From Acidobacteriota bacterium (GTDB lineage: Bacteria; Acidobacteriota; Terriglobia; Terriglobales; Acidobacteriaceae), in NCBI GenBank assembly GCA_021802085.1, contig JAKAAZ010000148.1, positions 1 through 9,160 of the forward strand: DNA of 9,160 bases. Reading direction: 5' to 3'. Positions 9,063-9,160 of this stretch are shown piece after piece (the stretch's first letter is position 1; each line of letters opens with the position of its first letter). A program made the translations under genes and the position numbers. The notes below the pieces were generated by a model. The model was not told the origin of the DNA and searched no databases. It saw only the letters and a program-made list of their open reading frames with translations.

Positions 9063-9089
9063 TGTCATCCTGAGCGAAGCGAAGGACCT
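9063..9089. repeat. Dispersed intergenic repeat of the GTCATCCTGAGCGAAGCGAAGG type
   Basis: Begins TGTCATCCTGAG, contains the tandem CGAAGCGAAG and ends GGACCT. I recognise this 27-base motif as one found again and again between genes in many bacterial genomes, including acidobacteria; this is recall, not a search. It lies ten bases after the CPBP stop codon (9051-9053), the usual 3'-intergenic setting. Only one copy is in the window. Confidence 0.55.
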
Positions 9090-9112
9090 TGTGGTTTTCC
9101 GCCAGTCCCCGC

Positions 9113-9142
9113 GGGTGCCCCTCGCCGCGTCTCTTGCGGCGA
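9113..9142. repeat. GGGTGCC-plus-hairpin element
   Basis: GGGTGCCCC (9113-9121) leads directly into TCGCCGC (9122-9128) pairing perfectly with GCGGCGA (9136-9142) around a 7-base loop. A GCGGATTT stretch follows. The layout matches the element at 2530-2573 (GGGTGCC, hairpin, then GGGATT), although the stem sequences differ. No clean T-run follows, so a terminator role for the CPBP gene is possible but unproven. The window ends 18 bases later, with no further gene visible. Confidence 0.45.
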
Positions 9143-9160
9143 AAGCGGATTTATAGATAC

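Overview
The window is GC-rich, densely coded bacterial chromosome. Gene content and two kinds of dispersed palindromic repeat suggest an acidobacterium (Acidobacteriota, probably class Terriglobia). This placement comes from recognising protein and repeat style, not from a search, and is only moderately certain. There is no mobile element, CRISPR array, tRNA or rRNA gene. Most of the window is ordinary housekeeping sequence, and I do not see a clear candidate for a new multi-gene system.

Positions 2-2512 (+ strand) hold a polyamine cluster: the C-terminal part of a pyruvoyl-dependent arginine decarboxylase (cut by the left edge), N-carbamoylputrescine amidase (aguB) and agmatine deiminase (aguA). 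Together they give a complete route arginine -> agmatine -> N-carbamoylputrescine -> putrescine. A strong 8-bp-stem hairpin lies between the first two genes. A compound palindrome (2530-2573) follows aguA, where it converges with the next genes.

Positions 2574-3811 (- strand) hold a Nudix hydrolase downstream of a nitroreductase-family flavoprotein, 98 bp apart and possibly co-transcribed. Diverging from the nitroreductase is a secreted Pro/His-rich protein with a single STN-like (secretin/TonB short N-terminal) domain (3931-4761, +).

Positions 4762-5276 form the one sizeable gap. It holds a likely 42-residue membrane protein on the - strand (4908-5036), supported by a perfect GGAGG ribosome binding site, and the uvrA leader with a small GC-rich hairpin.

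Positions 5277-9053 (+) hold full-length uvrA (nucleotide excision repair damage sensor), then a CPBP-family intramembrane protease 51 bp downstream, possibly in the same transcript. The right end (9054-9160) is non-coding and carries two repeat-type elements. One of them shares the GGGTGCC-plus-hairpin layout of the palindrome at 2530-2573.
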